Below are positions 8,951-18,259 of a stretch of 64,000 bases of DNA, piece by piece. The DNA is taken from contig DPHV01000044.1 of the NCBI GenBank assembly GCA_003521625.1, positions 11,316 to 75,315 on the forward strand, read 5' to 3'. Every line of letters begins with the position of its first letter. Position 1 is the first letter of the stretch. A program made the position numbers and the translations under genes. The notes under the pieces were generated by a model. It was not told the origin of the DNA. It did no database searches and was given only the letters and a program-made list of their open reading frames with translations. The DNA comes from Ruminococcus sp. GTDB taxonomy: Bacteria; Bacillota; Clostridia; Oscillospirales; Acutalibacteraceae.

Positions 8951-9886
8951 ATGAACAGCAAAGAACTTGCGTGGCTGATACGCCGCCACGGAATTGAAAT
9001 GACGCATTTATCGGGCGGAAGCCATATCGGTGCAATACTGTCTGTTGCCGATATTATGGGTGTTCTGTATACCGACATATTAAAATTTGACAGCAGCAAT
9101 CCCGAATGGGACGGCAGAGACCGCTTTATTCTGAGTAAAGGCCACGCAGGTGCGTCGGTTTATGCTGCAATAGCAGAAAATGGCTTTTTCCCTGTCGAGG
9201 AGCTTAAAACTCACTATGCGAACGGAAGCAGATTATCAGGTCATGTGTCGCATCATCTGCCCGGCATCGACTTTTCAACAGGCTCGTTAGGTCACGGACT
9301 GCCCGTTGCGGCAGGAAGAGCGCTTGCGGCAAAGCAGGATGGAAAATCTTTCCGTTCTTTTGTCGTTATGGGCGACGGAGAGTGCAACGAGGGCTCTGTC
9401 TGGGAGGCGGCTGAATTTGCCAACCACTATAAGCTCGACAACCTTGTTGCAATTGTTGACCATAACCATATGCAGAGCCTTGACTACTGCAACAACACCC
9501 TTGAGGTTGATATGGCTAAACGCTGGGAGGGCTTTGGCTGGAATGTGATTGAGGTTGACGGACACAATCACGACGAATTGAGAAATGCTTTAAAGGATAC
9601 TTCAAATCCCGAGCATAAGCCGACTGTTGTAATTGCACATACGGTAAAGGGCAAGGGCATTTCGTTTATGGAAATGGATATTCTCTGGCACTACAGATTT
9701 CCGCACGAGGGCTGGGAGTATAACTGTGCCGTAAACGAGCTTCATAAAACGAAGCCCGAAACGGTGACTGACCCGTACACACCCGACGGTTGTACCGAAA
9801 CTCAGGCTGAACCTGAAAATTGCAGACATACCGTGTCCGAAACATATCATCCTACATACTACACAAGGGAGGTTGAAGACAGATGA
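8951..9886 (+). CDS. Transketolase, N-terminal (TPP-binding) subunit
   Basis: 311-residue split-transketolase subunit. It carries the thiamine-diphosphate motif GDGECNEGSVWEAAEFA...VDHN and early TPP-site residues (GGSHIGAILSVADI, SKGHAGASVYA). ATG at 8951 is preceded by GGAGGAAAG. It overlaps its partner by ATGA at 9883-9886. Codon and base use are more GC-rich than in the AT-rich glycosyltransferases either side, closer to core genes such as metH. Expected to transfer two-carbon ketol units between sugar phosphates; in an EPS locus a role in making a special sugar precursor is inferred. Confidence 0.9.
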   Translation: MNSKELAWLIRRHGIEMTHLSGGSHIGAILSVADIMGVLYTDILKFDSSNPEWDGRDRFILSKGHAGASVYAAIAENGFFPVEELKTHYANGSRLSGHVSHHLPGIDFSTGSLGHGLPVAAGRALAAKQDGKSFRSFVVMGDGECNEGSVWEAAEFANHYKLDNLVAIVDHNHMQSLDYCNNTLEVDMAKRWEGFGWNVIEVDGHNHDELRNALKDTSNPEHKPTVVIAHTVKGKGISFMEMDILWHYRFPHEGWEYNCAVNELHKTKPETVTDPYTPDGCTETQAEPENCRHTVSETYHPTYYTREVEDR

Positions 9887-10815
9887 GAGATACAGTAATC
9901 AGAACTTTAATCGAACTTGGCAAAGAAGATAAGGATGTTGAGCTTATCACGGGCGACCTCGGATTCGGCGTACTAAAAAGCTTCTGGGAAACACTTCCGA
10001 ATCAGTTTATCAACGCAGGAATTGCAGAGCAGAATATGACAGGCGTTGCCGCAGGAATGGCGCTTGAGGGCAAGAAGGTATTTACATACTCAATCGGTAA
10101 CTTCCCGACGCTCAGATGTCTTGAACAGATACGCAATGACTGCGCATATCATAACGCAAATGTGAATGTAATCTGCGTAGGCGGCGGCTACGTTTATGGT
10201 TCGCTCGGAATGAGCCACCACGCAACGGAGGATATTGCAATTCTTCGTGCGTTGCCCGATGTGACGGTAATTTGCCCAGGAGACCCTGTTGAAGCAGCGC
10301 TTGCCGTTAAAAAGATTGCACAGACTGACGGCACCTGCTATCTGCGACTCGGCAGAGGCGGAGAGCAGAATGTGAACACGGTAATCAAAGAATTTGAAAT
10401 CGGCAAGGCATATAAATTGCGTGACGCAAAGGATATGAACAAAAAGGTTGCCGTTTTCTCAACGGGCGCAATTCTTGAGGAAACAACAAAGGCTTGCGAT
10501 ATGCTTGAGGAACAGGGAATTGCAGTTGAACAGTACAGCTTCCCGACAGTAAAGCCGATTGACAGAGCTGTAATAGAGGACTGCGCAAACAGATTTGACA
10601 ATATATTTACCGTCGAGGAGCATAACATAGTCGGCGGTTTTGGCGGAGCAGTTGCAGAGGTGCTTGCAGAGTGCGGCGGCAAGGCAAAACTCCACAGAAT
10701 AGGAATTGATGATTTTTACTGCATTGAGGTCGGCTCACAGGCTTACTTGAGAGAGCAGGTCGGCATTAACGCAGAGGGTATAGTAAAGAAAGTAAAGGAC
10801 GTTTTCGGTGAGTAA
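9883..10815 (+). CDS. Transketolase, C-terminal (pyrimidine/C-terminal domain) subunit
   Basis: 310-residue partner of the preceding subunit. The PYR domain has the conserved catalytic-Glu block FINAGIAEQNMTGVAAGMAL, followed by GGGYVYGSLGMSHHATEDIA, and a C-terminal domain with FTVEEHNIVGGFGGAVAE typical of transketolase/DXS C-terminal regions. Together the two subunits total about the length of a full transketolase. Composition is again more GC-rich than its neighbours, and the next gene starts inside its last codons. Confidence 0.9.
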   Translation: MRDTVIRTLIELGKEDKDVELITGDLGFGVLKSFWETLPNQFINAGIAEQNMTGVAAGMALEGKKVFTYSIGNFPTLRCLEQIRNDCAYHNANVNVICVGGGYVYGSLGMSHHATEDIAILRALPDVTVICPGDPVEAALAVKKIAQTDGTCYLRLGRGGEQNVNTVIKEFEIGKAYKLRDAKDMNKKVAVFSTGAILEETTKACDMLEEQGIAVEQYSFPTVKPIDRAVIEDCANRFDNIFTVEEHNIVGGFGGAVAEVLAECGGKAKLHRIGIDDFYCIEVGSQAYLREQVGINAEGIVKKVKDVFGE

Positions 10816-11968
10816 GAAAATTTGCTTTGTAGTGACGGTTTCAATGACTGTAGATCAGTTTTTGAGATTTGGTTTTGAGGAATTTCATAATAATGGATAC
10901 GATATATCGCTGGTTTGTGATATGGACAAAGATTATGTGACCGGTTTGCCGGATTATGTTCATCCCTATCCGATAAAAATGAGCAGAGGTATTGACCCTT
11001 CGGGACTGGTAAATGCAATAAAAACAATGAAAAGGATTTTTACCGAAAATAAATTTGACATTGTACAGTACAGCACTCCAAATGCTGCATTTTATGCGTC
11101 AATTGCTGCAAAAAAGGCTAAAATTCCAATCAGACTGTATTGTCAGTGGGGCTTGGTGTACTTAGGTTTCAGCGGCATAAAAAGAACGATCTTCAAAACA
11201 ATAGAAAAGATTATTTGCAGAAAATCAACTGATGTTCAGCCTGACAGCAAGGGAAACCTTGATTTTTGCAGGCGAAACGGATTCTACAACGCAGAGAAAA
11301 GCAGGGTTGTATGGAACGGCAGTGCAAATGGAATTGATATAACAAAATTTGACTATTCTAATAAAGAAATCTGGAAAAAACAGATCAGGCAAGAATACAA
11401 TATACCCGACAACAAGATTGTTTTAGGTTTTTTAGGTCGTGTCGGTAAAGATAAGGGTTTTGAAGAATTAATGGCGGCTTTTAAATCATTGAAGTCTAAA
11501 TATACTAATATTGTCCTGCTTTATGTAGGACCAAATGAAAAGCCGGATACGGTAAGTCAGGAAAGTTTAAAATATTTTGAGGATTGTCCTGATATTATCT
11601 ATACAGGCGGCTGGGTTGATGACGCTGAAAGATATTATGCCGCTATGGATATTTTCCTTTTCCCAAGCTACAGAGAAGGATTTGGAAATGTTGTAATTGA
11701 AGCAGAAGCAATGGGCGTTCCCGTTGTTGTATCCGACATTCCCGGACCGCAGAACGGTATGGTTGACGGAGTAACAGGATTTAAGGTACCTGCAAGAACT
11801 GTTGAGCCGTTAGTTGAAAAAACTTCGGTATTAATTGAAGACGAAGCTTTGAGAGAACAATTTGGCAAAGCAGGTGCAAAATTTGCAGTTGAAAATTTCG
11901 ACAGCAAAGTTTTGATAAAGAAAATAATTGAAAACAGAGATTGGCTTATTGAACGCAGCAAAAGGTGA
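10808..11968 (+). CDS. Glycosyltransferase family 4
   Basis: 386-residue GT-B retaining glycosyltransferase. The C-terminal domain has LGFLGRVGKDKGFEEL, IYTGGWVDDAERYYAAMDIFLFPSYREGFGNVVIEAEAMGVPVV: the EGFGNxxxEA block positions the nucleotide-sugar donor. GTG at 10808 overlaps the transketolase stop by 8 bp. N-terminal KICFVVTVSMTVDQFL is the acceptor domain. Composition returns to AT-rich. Confidence 0.88.
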   Translation: MSKKICFVVTVSMTVDQFLRFGFEEFHNNGYDISLVCDMDKDYVTGLPDYVHPYPIKMSRGIDPSGLVNAIKTMKRIFTENKFDIVQYSTPNAAFYASIAAKKAKIPIRLYCQWGLVYLGFSGIKRTIFKTIEKIICRKSTDVQPDSKGNLDFCRRNGFYNAEKSRVVWNGSANGIDITKFDYSNKEIWKKQIRQEYNIPDNKIVLGFLGRVGKDKGFEELMAAFKSLKSKYTNIVLLYVGPNEKPDTVSQESLKYFEDCPDIIYTGGWVDDAERYYAAMDIFLFPSYREGFGNVVIEAEAMGVPVVVSDIPGPQNGMVDGVTGFKVPARTVEPLVEKTSVLIEDEALREQFGKAGAKFAVENFDSKVLIKKIIENRDWLIERSKR

Positions 11969-11972
11969 TTAT

Positions 11973-12779
11973 ATGAATAAAACCCCTTTAGTATCGGTTT
12001 TGATGGCAATTTATAATTGTGAAGATACGCTTGAGGAAGCAGTAGATTGCATATTAAACCAGACATATGAAAACTGGGAACTGATTATGTATGACGACTG
12101 CTCCTCTGACAATACATACGAGCTTGCAAAAAAGCTTGCGGAAAAAGACGGGAGAATTAAGGTTTTTAAAAATGAAAAAAATCTGACTCTTGCTCCTACC
12201 CTGAATGAATGTCTGAAAAAAGCACAAGGCGAATATACAGCCCGTATGGACGGTGATGATGTTTGCGACAGCACACGTTTTGAAAAAGAGGTTGATGTCC
12301 TGAATAATCACAAAGAATTTGCTGTTGTAAGCTGCCTGATGAATATGTATGATGATGAGGGAATATACGGCAAGGTCGGGTTTCCCGAAAAACCGCAGAA
12401 AATTGATTTTGCCAACAACAGTCCGATTTGCCACGCAGGCTGTATGATGAGAAAAGCCGTTCTTGAAGAGCTTGGAGGATACAGTAATTCGCCGAAGGTT
12501 GAAAGAATTGAAGACTATGATTTGTGGATAAGGCTGTATGAGGCTGGATATAAAGCCTACAATATTCAGGAATATCTTTACAGTATGCGTAATGACAGAA
12601 ACGCAATCAAGCGTAAAAAATATAAATTCCGAATAACGGAGTATCGCTTGAAAAAGGATATGTGCAAAAAATTCGGACTTCCCGTTAAATACAAAATCCA
12701 GTCATATAAACCGCTGATATTGGGACTTGTCCCGTCGTCGGTATATAAAATGCTTCAGAAAAAAAGGTATAAGGTTTAA
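11973..12779 (+). CDS. Glycosyltransferase family 2
   Basis: 268-residue GT-A transferase: VSVLMAIYNCEDTLEEAV, MYDDCSSDNT, the DXD-type ARMDGDDV, and a catalytic-base region ERIEDYDLWIRLYEAG. ATG at 11973 is chosen because AAAGGTGAT precedes it and homologues begin just before VSVLMAIYN. The stop overlaps the ATG of the degraded fragment that follows. Confidence 0.88.
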   Translation: MNKTPLVSVLMAIYNCEDTLEEAVDCILNQTYENWELIMYDDCSSDNTYELAKKLAEKDGRIKVFKNEKNLTLAPTLNECLKKAQGEYTARMDGDDVCDSTRFEKEVDVLNNHKEFAVVSCLMNMYDDEGIYGKVGFPEKPQKIDFANNSPICHAGCMMRKAVLEELGGYSNSPKVERIEDYDLWIRLYEAGYKAYNIQEYLYSMRNDRNAIKRKKYKFRITEYRLKKDMCKKFGLPVKYKIQSYKPLILGLVPSSVYKMLQKKRYKV

Positions 12780-12877
12780 TGAAATACTAAAAATATTTTT
12801 TTATTCCGAATCTATCTGTCAGCGGAGCCGAAAAGGTGTTTGTAAATAATATGGATAGAAAAAACAGAAAGGAATAG
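12779..12877 (+). pseudogene. Degraded N-terminal fragment of a GT4-like glycosyltransferase
   Basis: Begins with ATG inside TAATG at the end of the preceding gene, reads three codons, meets TAA at 12788, then stays open as KYFFIPNLSVSGAEKVFVNN before TAG at 12875. SGAEKVFVN matches the N-terminal GGAE(K/R)VFxN motif of family 4 glycosyltransferases such as GalNAc transferases. Only about 30 codons remain. A plausible remnant of a deleted gene; short length leaves room for chance. Confidence 0.5.
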
Positions 12878-12883
12878 TTTTTT

Positions 12884-13585
12884 ATGATTCCAAAAGTAAT
12901 TCACTATTGCTGGTTCGGCAGAGGAGAAAAGCCAAAGCTTGCTAAAAAGTGCATAGCGAGCTGGAAGAAATATTGTCATGATTATGAAATAATTGAATGG
13001 AATGAGGATAATTTTGATATTAATCAAAATGAGTACACCAAAATGTGCTACGACCAAAAAAAATATGCTTTTTTAACCGATTATGTACGATTAATTGTTG
13101 TGCAAAAGTACGGCGGTATTTATTTTGACACCGATGTAGAGGTGGTTCGTAACTTCGATGATTTGCTTGATAACATCGCTTTTTTTGGATTTGAAACAAA
13201 TGAGTATGTTAATACCGGTCTTGGTTTTGGTGCAGAAAAGGAAAATGAAATTGTTAAGCAGATGATTAGAGAATATGACCGATTATTGGACGGAAAAAAC
13301 GGAATGATTGGTTGCCCTACTTTGAATACCAAAGCACTATTGAAATTCGGTTTGGTTCAAAACGGAGATAAACAAAGGATTGACAAGGCTGTAGTTTATC
13401 CAAAGGAGTATTTTAATCCAAGGGACAGTGCTACCGGTGATTTGAAAAGAACAGACAATACATATTCAATTCATTGGTATTCAATGTCCTGGTTGCCGAA
13501 AAGATTAAGAATAAGAAGTAAAATTACAAGAGTGTTTCACAGATTATTTGGAGTGAACTGCTTTTCTGTTTTAAAAAAAGACTAA
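12884..13585 (+). CDS. GT32-type glycosyltransferase (DXD sugar-binding)
   Basis: 233-residue member of the Gly_transf_sug family: IPKVIHYCWFG at the N terminus, YEIIEWNEDNFD, and DYVRLIVVQKYGGIYFDTDVEV containing the metal/nucleotide-sugar DXD motif. Capsule-locus members commonly add Gal or GalNAc, though specificity is not readable. AAAGGA precedes the start at about 12868, within the tail of the degraded fragment. Confidence 0.85.
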   Translation: MIPKVIHYCWFGRGEKPKLAKKCIASWKKYCHDYEIIEWNEDNFDINQNEYTKMCYDQKKYAFLTDYVRLIVVQKYGGIYFDTDVEVVRNFDDLLDNIAFFGFETNEYVNTGLGFGAEKENEIVKQMIREYDRLLDGKNGMIGCPTLNTKALLKFGLVQNGDKQRIDKAVVYPKEYFNPRDSATGDLKRTDNTYSIHWYSMSWLPKRLRIRSKITRVFHRLFGVNCFSVLKKD

Positions 13586-13630
13586 TTAATTATTTTTAAT
13601 TATCAAGTAGTAAAAATGGTGGTAAAAACA

Positions 13631-14179
13631 ATGGGAAAATTAAGGAGCCTTTTGTACCGTATTCGGGGAGAGGTCAGCACTGAAGATTTAATTGAATTAG
13701 GCCTTAAAGTCGGCAAAAATTTTAAAAGAAATGAGCACTGTATTATTGATCAGTCACATTGTTGGCTGATTGAAATCGGTGATGATGTAACATTGGCACC
13801 AAGAGTACATATTTTAGCTCACGATGCAAGTATGTGGCAGGCTTGCGGATATACAAAAATTGCTCCTGTTCATATAGGTAATAATGTTTTTATCGGAGCA
13901 GGCAGTATAATTTTACCGGGTATAACAATAGGTGACAATTCAATTGTGGGCGCCGGAAGCGTGGTAACAAAAGATGTAGCTCCTGAAAGTGTAGTTGCCG
14001 GAAATCCTGCACGATTGATTAGAGGTTATAATGATTTTATTGATGAGCATAGAAAAAATATGAAAGTAAAACCATGCTATGGAGAAGAATATACACTTAG
14101 AAATCCATCTATTTCTGAACAACATAAACTAAAACAAAAGAAAGAGGTTGAGGAAAACCAATTTGGTTATGTAAGGTAG
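13631..14179 (+). CDS. Left-handed beta-helix (hexapeptide) acetyltransferase
   Basis: 182-residue LbH acyltransferase of the maltose/galactoside O-acetyltransferase type. The repeats run through DDVTLAPRVHILAHDAS (catalytic His), IGNNVFIGAGSIILPG, ITIGDNSIVGAGSVVTKD and ESVVAGNPARLI. It should put an acetyl or similar acyl group from CoA on an EPS sugar. ATG at 13631 with GGTGG upstream is preferred to ATG at 13616, which lacks a clear binding site. Confidence 0.87.
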   Translation: MGKLRSLLYRIRGEVSTEDLIELGLKVGKNFKRNEHCIIDQSHCWLIEIGDDVTLAPRVHILAHDASMWQACGYTKIAPVHIGNNVFIGAGSIILPGITIGDNSIVGAGSVVTKDVAPESVVAGNPARLIRGYNDFIDEHRKNMKVKPCYGEEYTLRNPSISEQHKLKQKKEVEENQFGYVR

Positions 14180-14186
14180 ATGAAGT

Positions 14187-15188
14187 ATGAATCCAAAAGT
14201 TAGTATAATTGTTCCTGTTTATAAAACAAAAGATACAATTAAAGAATGTGTTGACTCTTTATTAAGTCAGACCATCAAACAGATAGAAGTTATTCTGGTA
14301 GATGATGGTTCTCCTGATGAATCAGGAAGAATTTGTAATGAATTTTGCAGGGACAAGAGAGTAAAAGTCATTCACAAAGAAAACGGCGGACTTTCAAGTG
14401 CCCGAAATGCAGGTCTTAAATTGGCGACAGGAGATTACATTGGTTTTGTTGATTCCGATGATTATGTTCATCCGGAAATGTTTGAAAAGCTGTATAACAG
14501 AATTATCAGAGATAGGTCTGATATTTGCATTTGTTCTCATTATACCGTAGATAAATCAGACAATATTAGTGAACATTTTTTTAAAAATATCCCTGAAATT
14601 TTAGATAAAGATAAGATTTTAAATTATTTGATTCTGCCACTTATAGGAGCCGATAAAGAAAGAAATGAAAGTGAAATAGAAGGATTTGTGGTGAGAAATT
14701 TATATCGCAGGGAATTAATAAGAGAATATGAGTTTAAATCGGAACGGCAATATTTTGCTGAAGATATAGTTTCGGATTTAGAACTGTACATTAAGTGCAA
14801 GCAAATCTCTATTTTAAATGAGTGCCTTTACTACTATAGATATAACGGCGAATCCTTAAGTAATTGTTACCGTCCAAGGGTATATGTGTTGTTGAATAAC
14901 TTGCTGAAATGGGAAGAAGAATATCTGAATAAACATAATTTGTTTACAAAAGAAAAAGGACGATTATATACTACCGGAGTAAAATTTACGCTATTTTCAA
15001 TTCAAAATGCTAAAAAAGGCAAATTGGGAAAGAAAAAAGAAATAGAAGAGGCAAAAGATATATTGAACCATGATATGTTAAAAAAGAGTGTACACAATGT
15101 TAAATTATCAATATATAATTTAAAAATGAAGGTGTTTATTTTACTTTGCAGGTTTAAATGCGTTAGATTGTTAATCAGGTTATTATGA
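14187..15188 (+). CDS. Glycosyltransferase family 2
   Basis: 333-residue GT-A transferase: VSIIVPVYKTKDTIKECVDSLL, VDDGSPDESG, HKENGGLSSARNAGL, FVDSDDYVHPEMF (DXD-type). A basic region of about 90 residues after the catalytic domain may hold it to the membrane or partner enzymes. One of four GT2 genes in the locus; AT-rich like its neighbours. Confidence 0.88.
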   Translation: MNPKVSIIVPVYKTKDTIKECVDSLLSQTIKQIEVILVDDGSPDESGRICNEFCRDKRVKVIHKENGGLSSARNAGLKLATGDYIGFVDSDDYVHPEMFEKLYNRIIRDRSDICICSHYTVDKSDNISEHFFKNIPEILDKDKILNYLILPLIGADKERNESEIEGFVVRNLYRRELIREYEFKSERQYFAEDIVSDLELYIKCKQISILNECLYYYRYNGESLSNCYRPRVYVLLNNLLKWEEEYLNKHNLFTKEKGRLYTTGVKFTLFSIQNAKKGKLGKKKEIEEAKDILNHDMLKKSVHNVKLSIYNLKMKVFILLCRFKCVRLLIRLL

Positions 15189-15207
15189 TTTGGAGGTAAC
15201 GACTATA

Positions 15208-16320
15208 ATGAACATCGGACAACTTACATTTCATGCGTCGCATAATTACGGTTCTGTTCTGCAGGCTTATGCGTTGTCTAAACAGCTTCAGCTAATGGGG
15301 CATCATACTGAGTTTATTAATCTGAGGCCTCAGAGTCAGAAAGATGCCTATAAAATTATCAGAAAATATGACCGTGGTATTCACAAGGCTTTTCGCTTTT
15401 TAATATATCCGGCACTTAAGAAAAGATTTAATAATTACGAGAGATTTATAAATAAAGTTTTACCTGTTTCAGCCAAGGAATATTCGTCAACGGAGGAATT
15501 AAAAAAGGAAAATCTCAATTATGACGCATATGTTTGCGGAGGAGACCAGATTTGGAATCCGGCTTGTCAGGATTTTGAAACAGCGTATTACCTGCAGTTT
15601 TTAAGCAAGAATGATTCTGCAAAGAGAATAGCATACTCACCAAGTCTGGGAAAAACGGAGTTTGATGAAAAGACGCTTAATAAGATTTCAGAATGGGTAA
15701 AGGCTTTTGACGCTGTTTCTGTTCGTGAACCGAGGGGCGCCGATATTATTCAGAAGCTGACAGATAAGCCTGTGCAGTCTGTATGCGACCCTGTAATTTT
15801 ACTTGATAAAACAGAGTGGGAAAAGCTTGCAGTAAAGCCTAAATATAAGAAACCGTATATTTTAGTTTATTTTCTTGAGAATAATCACGGAAGCAGGAAT
15901 TTGACAGAATACTTGCGTCAGATTACAGGATACGATGTGGTCATTCTTAATGAGTACATAAAAGACTTTGTAAAACCGTATCATAAGGCTTTTGGGGCGA
16001 GTCCGGAAGAGTTTGTAGGATTGTTTATGAATGCGAGTTTGGTTTATACAAATTCATTTCACGGAACTGCATTCTCGACAATTTTTGAAAGACCGTTTAT
16101 TACGGCTATCGCAGAAGATCAGGAACATACTGCTAATAATAATGACAGCAGAAAGATTGATTATTTAAAGAAAATAGGTTTAGAGGGTCGCCTGTATACA
16201 AATGGCAATCCGTCCAAGGAATTTTTGCTTAATATAGATTACACACAACCAAGAGAAGAAATCAGAAAATTCAGGGAAAAATCGTTAGACTATCTGACGA
16301 AGGCTTTACAGCAGATATAA
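15208..16320 (+). CDS. Polysaccharide pyruvyl transferase family protein
   Basis: 370-residue protein with family landmarks HASHNYGSVLQAYAL, YVCGGDQIWNP, IAYSPSLGKTEF, SVREPRGADII, VCDPVILLD and YTNSFHGTAFSTIF. These enzymes transfer pyruvate from phosphoenolpyruvate to form ketals on sugars, making the polymer anionic; many family members remain untested. ATG at 15208 has GGAGG 11 nt upstream. A second paralogue lies at 19198. Confidence 0.85.
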   Translation: MNIGQLTFHASHNYGSVLQAYALSKQLQLMGHHTEFINLRPQSQKDAYKIIRKYDRGIHKAFRFLIYPALKKRFNNYERFINKVLPVSAKEYSSTEELKKENLNYDAYVCGGDQIWNPACQDFETAYYLQFLSKNDSAKRIAYSPSLGKTEFDEKTLNKISEWVKAFDAVSVREPRGADIIQKLTDKPVQSVCDPVILLDKTEWEKLAVKPKYKKPYILVYFLENNHGSRNLTEYLRQITGYDVVILNEYIKDFVKPYHKAFGASPEEFVGLFMNASLVYTNSFHGTAFSTIFERPFITAIAEDQEHTANNNDSRKIDYLKKIGLEGRLYTNGNPSKEFLLNIDYTQPREEIRKFREKSLDYLTKALQQI

Positions 16321-16334
16321 TCGGGAGTATAAGT

Positions 16335-17306
16335 ATGCCAATTTTCAGTATTATTGTGCCGGTGTATAACACAGAACAGTTTTTGGATAAATGTGTTTCG
16401 AGTATTCTTGCACAGACCTATAATGACTTTGAGCTTATATTAGTAGATGACGGTTCTCCTGATAATTGCCCGCAGATATGTGATAAGTATGCACGGAGTG
16501 ATTCAAGAATTAAGGTTCTGCACAAGAATAACGGAGGTGTTTCTTCGGCACGTAATCTTGGTATAAGTGTTGCAAGAGGAACTTATATATGGTTTGTTGA
16601 CAGCGACGACTATATTGAGCCTTTTTCACTTCAACGACTGTTTGAGGTTCAGAACAGCTATAATGCTGAATTGTATGTATTTAACAACAGGTCGGTTTGT
16701 GAACTGAGTACTGAAAATGTTAATGATTTTTTCAGAAAGTATTATTTTACATATGTGCTTGGTTTTGAACCGTGGAATAAGCTTTATAAACGAGATGTTA
16801 TTATAGAAAATCATTTGCAATTTGACACGCAGGAAACAATAGGCGAGGATTTGTTATTTAACATTAATTACTATAAAGCGATATTTTCAAGCGGAGCAAA
16901 AGATATTTATTTTGTCGGCGAAGATTATTATCATTATGTTGACCGAAATGATTCTGCTATGAATACTGCGTCAAAAGGAAGGATTTATCAGCAGCTTCGT
17001 TTGTTTGACAAAATCCTGAAAAGTATGTCAGGCGTATTGTCAGAAGAAAGCTTATCTTATTTGTTCATTTTGCATTTGCTTTCGGGTATCGGGCAGTCTT
17101 TGCAAGGCGGTCTGTCAAGTAAGGAGTTTGCTGAAATAGACTTTTCAAAATATCAAAAATGGCTGAAAATTTTTGAAAGGATGAAAAAACTTTTCTTTGA
17201 AAACGAGCATACCGGAATGTTGGGAAAGGTTAGAATCAATTTGTTTCTGCGCCTGATGTTATGTAAAAAGTATAAAATTTCAGGAAAGATAATGGGGCTA
17301 ATATAA
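16335..17306 (+). CDS. Glycosyltransferase family 2
   Basis: 323-residue GT-A transferase: FSIIVPVYNTEQFLDKCVSSIL, VDDGSPDNCP, HKNNGGVSSARNLG, FVDSDDYIEP, then a variable acceptor region with EPWNKLYKRDV and TIGEDLLFN. Its stop codon lies in the 5' arm of a perfect 11-bp hairpin (17296-17320). Confidence 0.88.
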   Translation: MPIFSIIVPVYNTEQFLDKCVSSILAQTYNDFELILVDDGSPDNCPQICDKYARSDSRIKVLHKNNGGVSSARNLGISVARGTYIWFVDSDDYIEPFSLQRLFEVQNSYNAELYVFNNRSVCELSTENVNDFFRKYYFTYVLGFEPWNKLYKRDVIIENHLQFDTQETIGEDLLFNINYYKAIFSSGAKDIYFVGEDYYHYVDRNDSAMNTASKGRIYQQLRLFDKILKSMSGVLSEESLSYLFILHLLSGIGQSLQGGLSSKEFAEIDFSKYQKWLKIFERMKKLFFENEHTGMLGKVRINLFLRLMLCKKYKISGKIMGLI

Positions 17307-17320
17307 GTATTATATTAGCC
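17296..17320 (+). other. Perfect hairpin spanning a stop codon
   Basis: GGCTAATATAA (17296-17306) and TTATATTAGCC (17310-17320) can form 11 base pairs with a 3-nt loop. The 5' arm contains the stop of the preceding GT2 gene. No T-run follows, so it is not a standard intrinsic terminator; it may protect a 3' end or limit translational coupling. Confidence 0.5.
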
Positions 17321-17341
17321 GTAGTGGAGGAGAATCCATAA

Positions 17342-18250
17342 ATGAAACTGAACGAATTCAAATATGATGTAAAATCTAAAATATATACTACATTATGTCG
17401 GATAAAATATATGTTTGAAAAGCACAAGTATGTAATGCCGAATGTAAAAAGTGTAAATGAAACAATTTCAGAATTTGTAAAAGAAGGCATTTCTTGTGGT
17501 CGTTTCGGTGATGGGGAAATTGCAATAATTTATGGGCAAAGTATAGGATTTCAAAAGTATGAAAAAGATCTCGCAAACAGGCTGAAGGAAATATTAAGTC
17601 TTGATTCCAAAGAAAAGAAGTTCCTTGTATGCATACCTTCGATTTTTAATGGATTGGATTTTTGTAAGAAGGAAGCCCGAAAGTATCATTTGCAACAGCT
17701 TGTAATGAATTATAAGAAATGGTATGAATCAATTAATTGCGAAAGAGATTATTATAATGCATTTTCTTCGAGATTTTACAGCCTGTATAAAGATAAATCG
17801 CATTGCGCTAAAACAGTGGATCTATGGAAAAAAGTTTGGGACAACAAGCGTCTTTTAGTTATTGAAGGTGAGTATTCCAGACTTGGAGTCGGTAACTCTT
17901 TATTTGACAATGCTGCTGAAATCAAGAGGATACTTTGCCCGTCAAAGAATGCGTGGTCATGTTATCCTAAAATTCTTGAAAACGCATTGAATTTTTGCGA
18001 AGAAAACGACCTTGTGCTTGTTGCGTTGGGGCCGACTGCAACTGTTTTGTGTTATGATCTTTATAAACAGGGAGTCAAGGCTTTGGATGTAGGACATATA
18101 GATATTGAACTTGAGTGGTTTCTAATGGGTACTGATACACGAGTAGCTGTCAAAGGAAAATTTGTTAATGAAGTTAAGGACGATGGATATATTGATTATG
18201 AACTCAACGATGAATCGTATGAAAAACAGATTATTATGAGGATAGAATAG
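17342..18250 (+). CDS. GT-D fold glycosyltransferase (DUF1792 type)
   Basis: 302-residue protein matching the GT-D family first described from streptococcal adhesin glycosylation (DUF1792): GISCGRFGDGEIAII holds the D-x-E metal motif, followed by LVCIPSIFNGLDF, LLVIEGEYSRLGVGNSLF and LVALGPTATVLCYDLYKQG. The C-terminal GHIDIELEWFLMG is also typical. GGAGGAG precedes the start. Probably one more sugar addition step in the EPS. Confidence 0.82.
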   Translation: MKLNEFKYDVKSKIYTTLCRIKYMFEKHKYVMPNVKSVNETISEFVKEGISCGRFGDGEIAIIYGQSIGFQKYEKDLANRLKEILSLDSKEKKFLVCIPSIFNGLDFCKKEARKYHLQQLVMNYKKWYESINCERDYYNAFSSRFYSLYKDKSHCAKTVDLWKKVWDNKRLLVIEGEYSRLGVGNSLFDNAAEIKRILCPSKNAWSCYPKILENALNFCEENDLVLVALGPTATVLCYDLYKQGVKALDVGHIDIELEWFLMGTDTRVAVKGKFVNEVKDDGYIDYELNDESYEKQIIMRIE

Positions 18251-18259
18251 GTGATGAGA

